From Priapulus caudatus (Eukaryota; Priapulida; Priapulimorpha; Priapulimorphida; Priapulidae): a stretch of 29,542 bases of DNA. Each line of letters begins with the position of its first letter. Positions within the stretch are counted from its first letter, which is position 1. Made by a program: the position numbers and the translations under genes. The DNA lies in assembly GCF_000485595.1 (NCBI RefSeq), contig NW_014577332.1, positions 273,145 through 302,686 on the forward strand, written 5' to 3'. This document shows, piece by piece, positions 29,191 through 29,542 of the stretch. Below the pieces are notes generated by a model that was not told the DNA's origin, did not search any database, and saw only the letters and a list, made by a program, of their open reading frames with translations.

Positions 29191-29522
29191 ATTCCTCGCA
29201 CATTCCAAAGAGATAATCAGTGCCTTGTGAAATACAAGAGAGGGACCCCAAGATACAAGATACAAGAAGATAGTCCATATATTTTAATGACTGGCTTATT
29301 TTAGATGGGGCAGTGACATCGTTAATTTGTTTATTCTTACAGGTTAGTATAATATTGATAATCATTCATCATGTACTGGAAACCCAAAGTATAGGATTGA
29401 GCTGCTAAATATTAATATTATTATAGACTTGGTCTGTGCTCAGTTTCGTCTCAATCATAACATGTAATGATGTACTACTAGTACTAGTATAGATACAATA
29501 ATGTAACCCAAACCCAAGAGGA

Positions 29523-29537
29523 TAGGGGGGGGGGGTT
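29523..29537 (+). repeat. Poly-G run at window end
   Basis: About a dozen consecutive G near the window edge, then TTATCCC. GATAGGGG and the closing TTATCCC are inverted copies, so this may be the start of another hairpin-type repeat cut by the window edge. Confidence 0.4.
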
Positions 29538-29542
29538 ATCCC

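Overview
The window is animal nuclear DNA. It has spliceosomal genes with GT-AG introns, a UBX-domain protein (UBXN7) and a RIO kinase (RIOK1) that align along their length with the animal families as I remember them, a tRNA-derived SINE, a 5'-truncated non-LTR retrotransposon, MITE-like foldbacks and repeats built like the Helitron/Helentron-derived elements of bivalves and flies. A marine invertebrate is the best guess. I cannot name the species. All gene models were built by eye from splice sites, reading phase and remembered family sequences.

Layout. 1-4,000: the last exon of a plus-strand gene (134-274) converges on a small minus-strand coiled-coil gene (exons at 2687-2810, 1229-1333 and 662-851, possibly starting near 3832) whose introns hold a foldback element, a Helentron-like repeat and a hairpin MITE. 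4,000-5,450: no gene supported; a G-rich block and a repeat end. 5,450-13,620: about 8 kb without a convincing gene, made of abrupt composition blocks (poly-G, purine-rich, extreme AT) that may be satellite-like DNA or poor assembly. 13,620-15,208: an inverted-repeat element carrying internal TTAGGG repeats, then the UBXN7 upstream region. 15,209-16,726: UBXN7 as one uninterrupted 505-codon ORF. 16,727-17,901: the short space between two convergent genes, holding a MITE and a second hairpin-ended repeat. 17,902-24,615 (tentatively to 28,499): RIOK1 on the minus strand in 12 consecutive well-supported exons plus one tentative 5' exon; the first exon lies outside the window. The RIOK1 introns hold a second Helentron-like copy, a non-LTR 3' end and a decayed copy of the inverted-repeat element. 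28,500-29,542: a SINE and AT-rich intron or upstream DNA.

UBXN7 (a ubiquitin/p97 adaptor) and RIOK1 (a 40S ribosome-maturation ATPase/kinase) are both housekeeping genes and are not known to share a pathway; their tail-to-tail arrangement looks like ordinary gene order. The most unusual material is in the repeats: two unrelated families share one design (a left-end motif reused as the stem of a right-end hairpin), three elements share a TATCAGGAGT terminus, and one element type carries telomere-like repeats internally. I found no convincing new multi-gene system.
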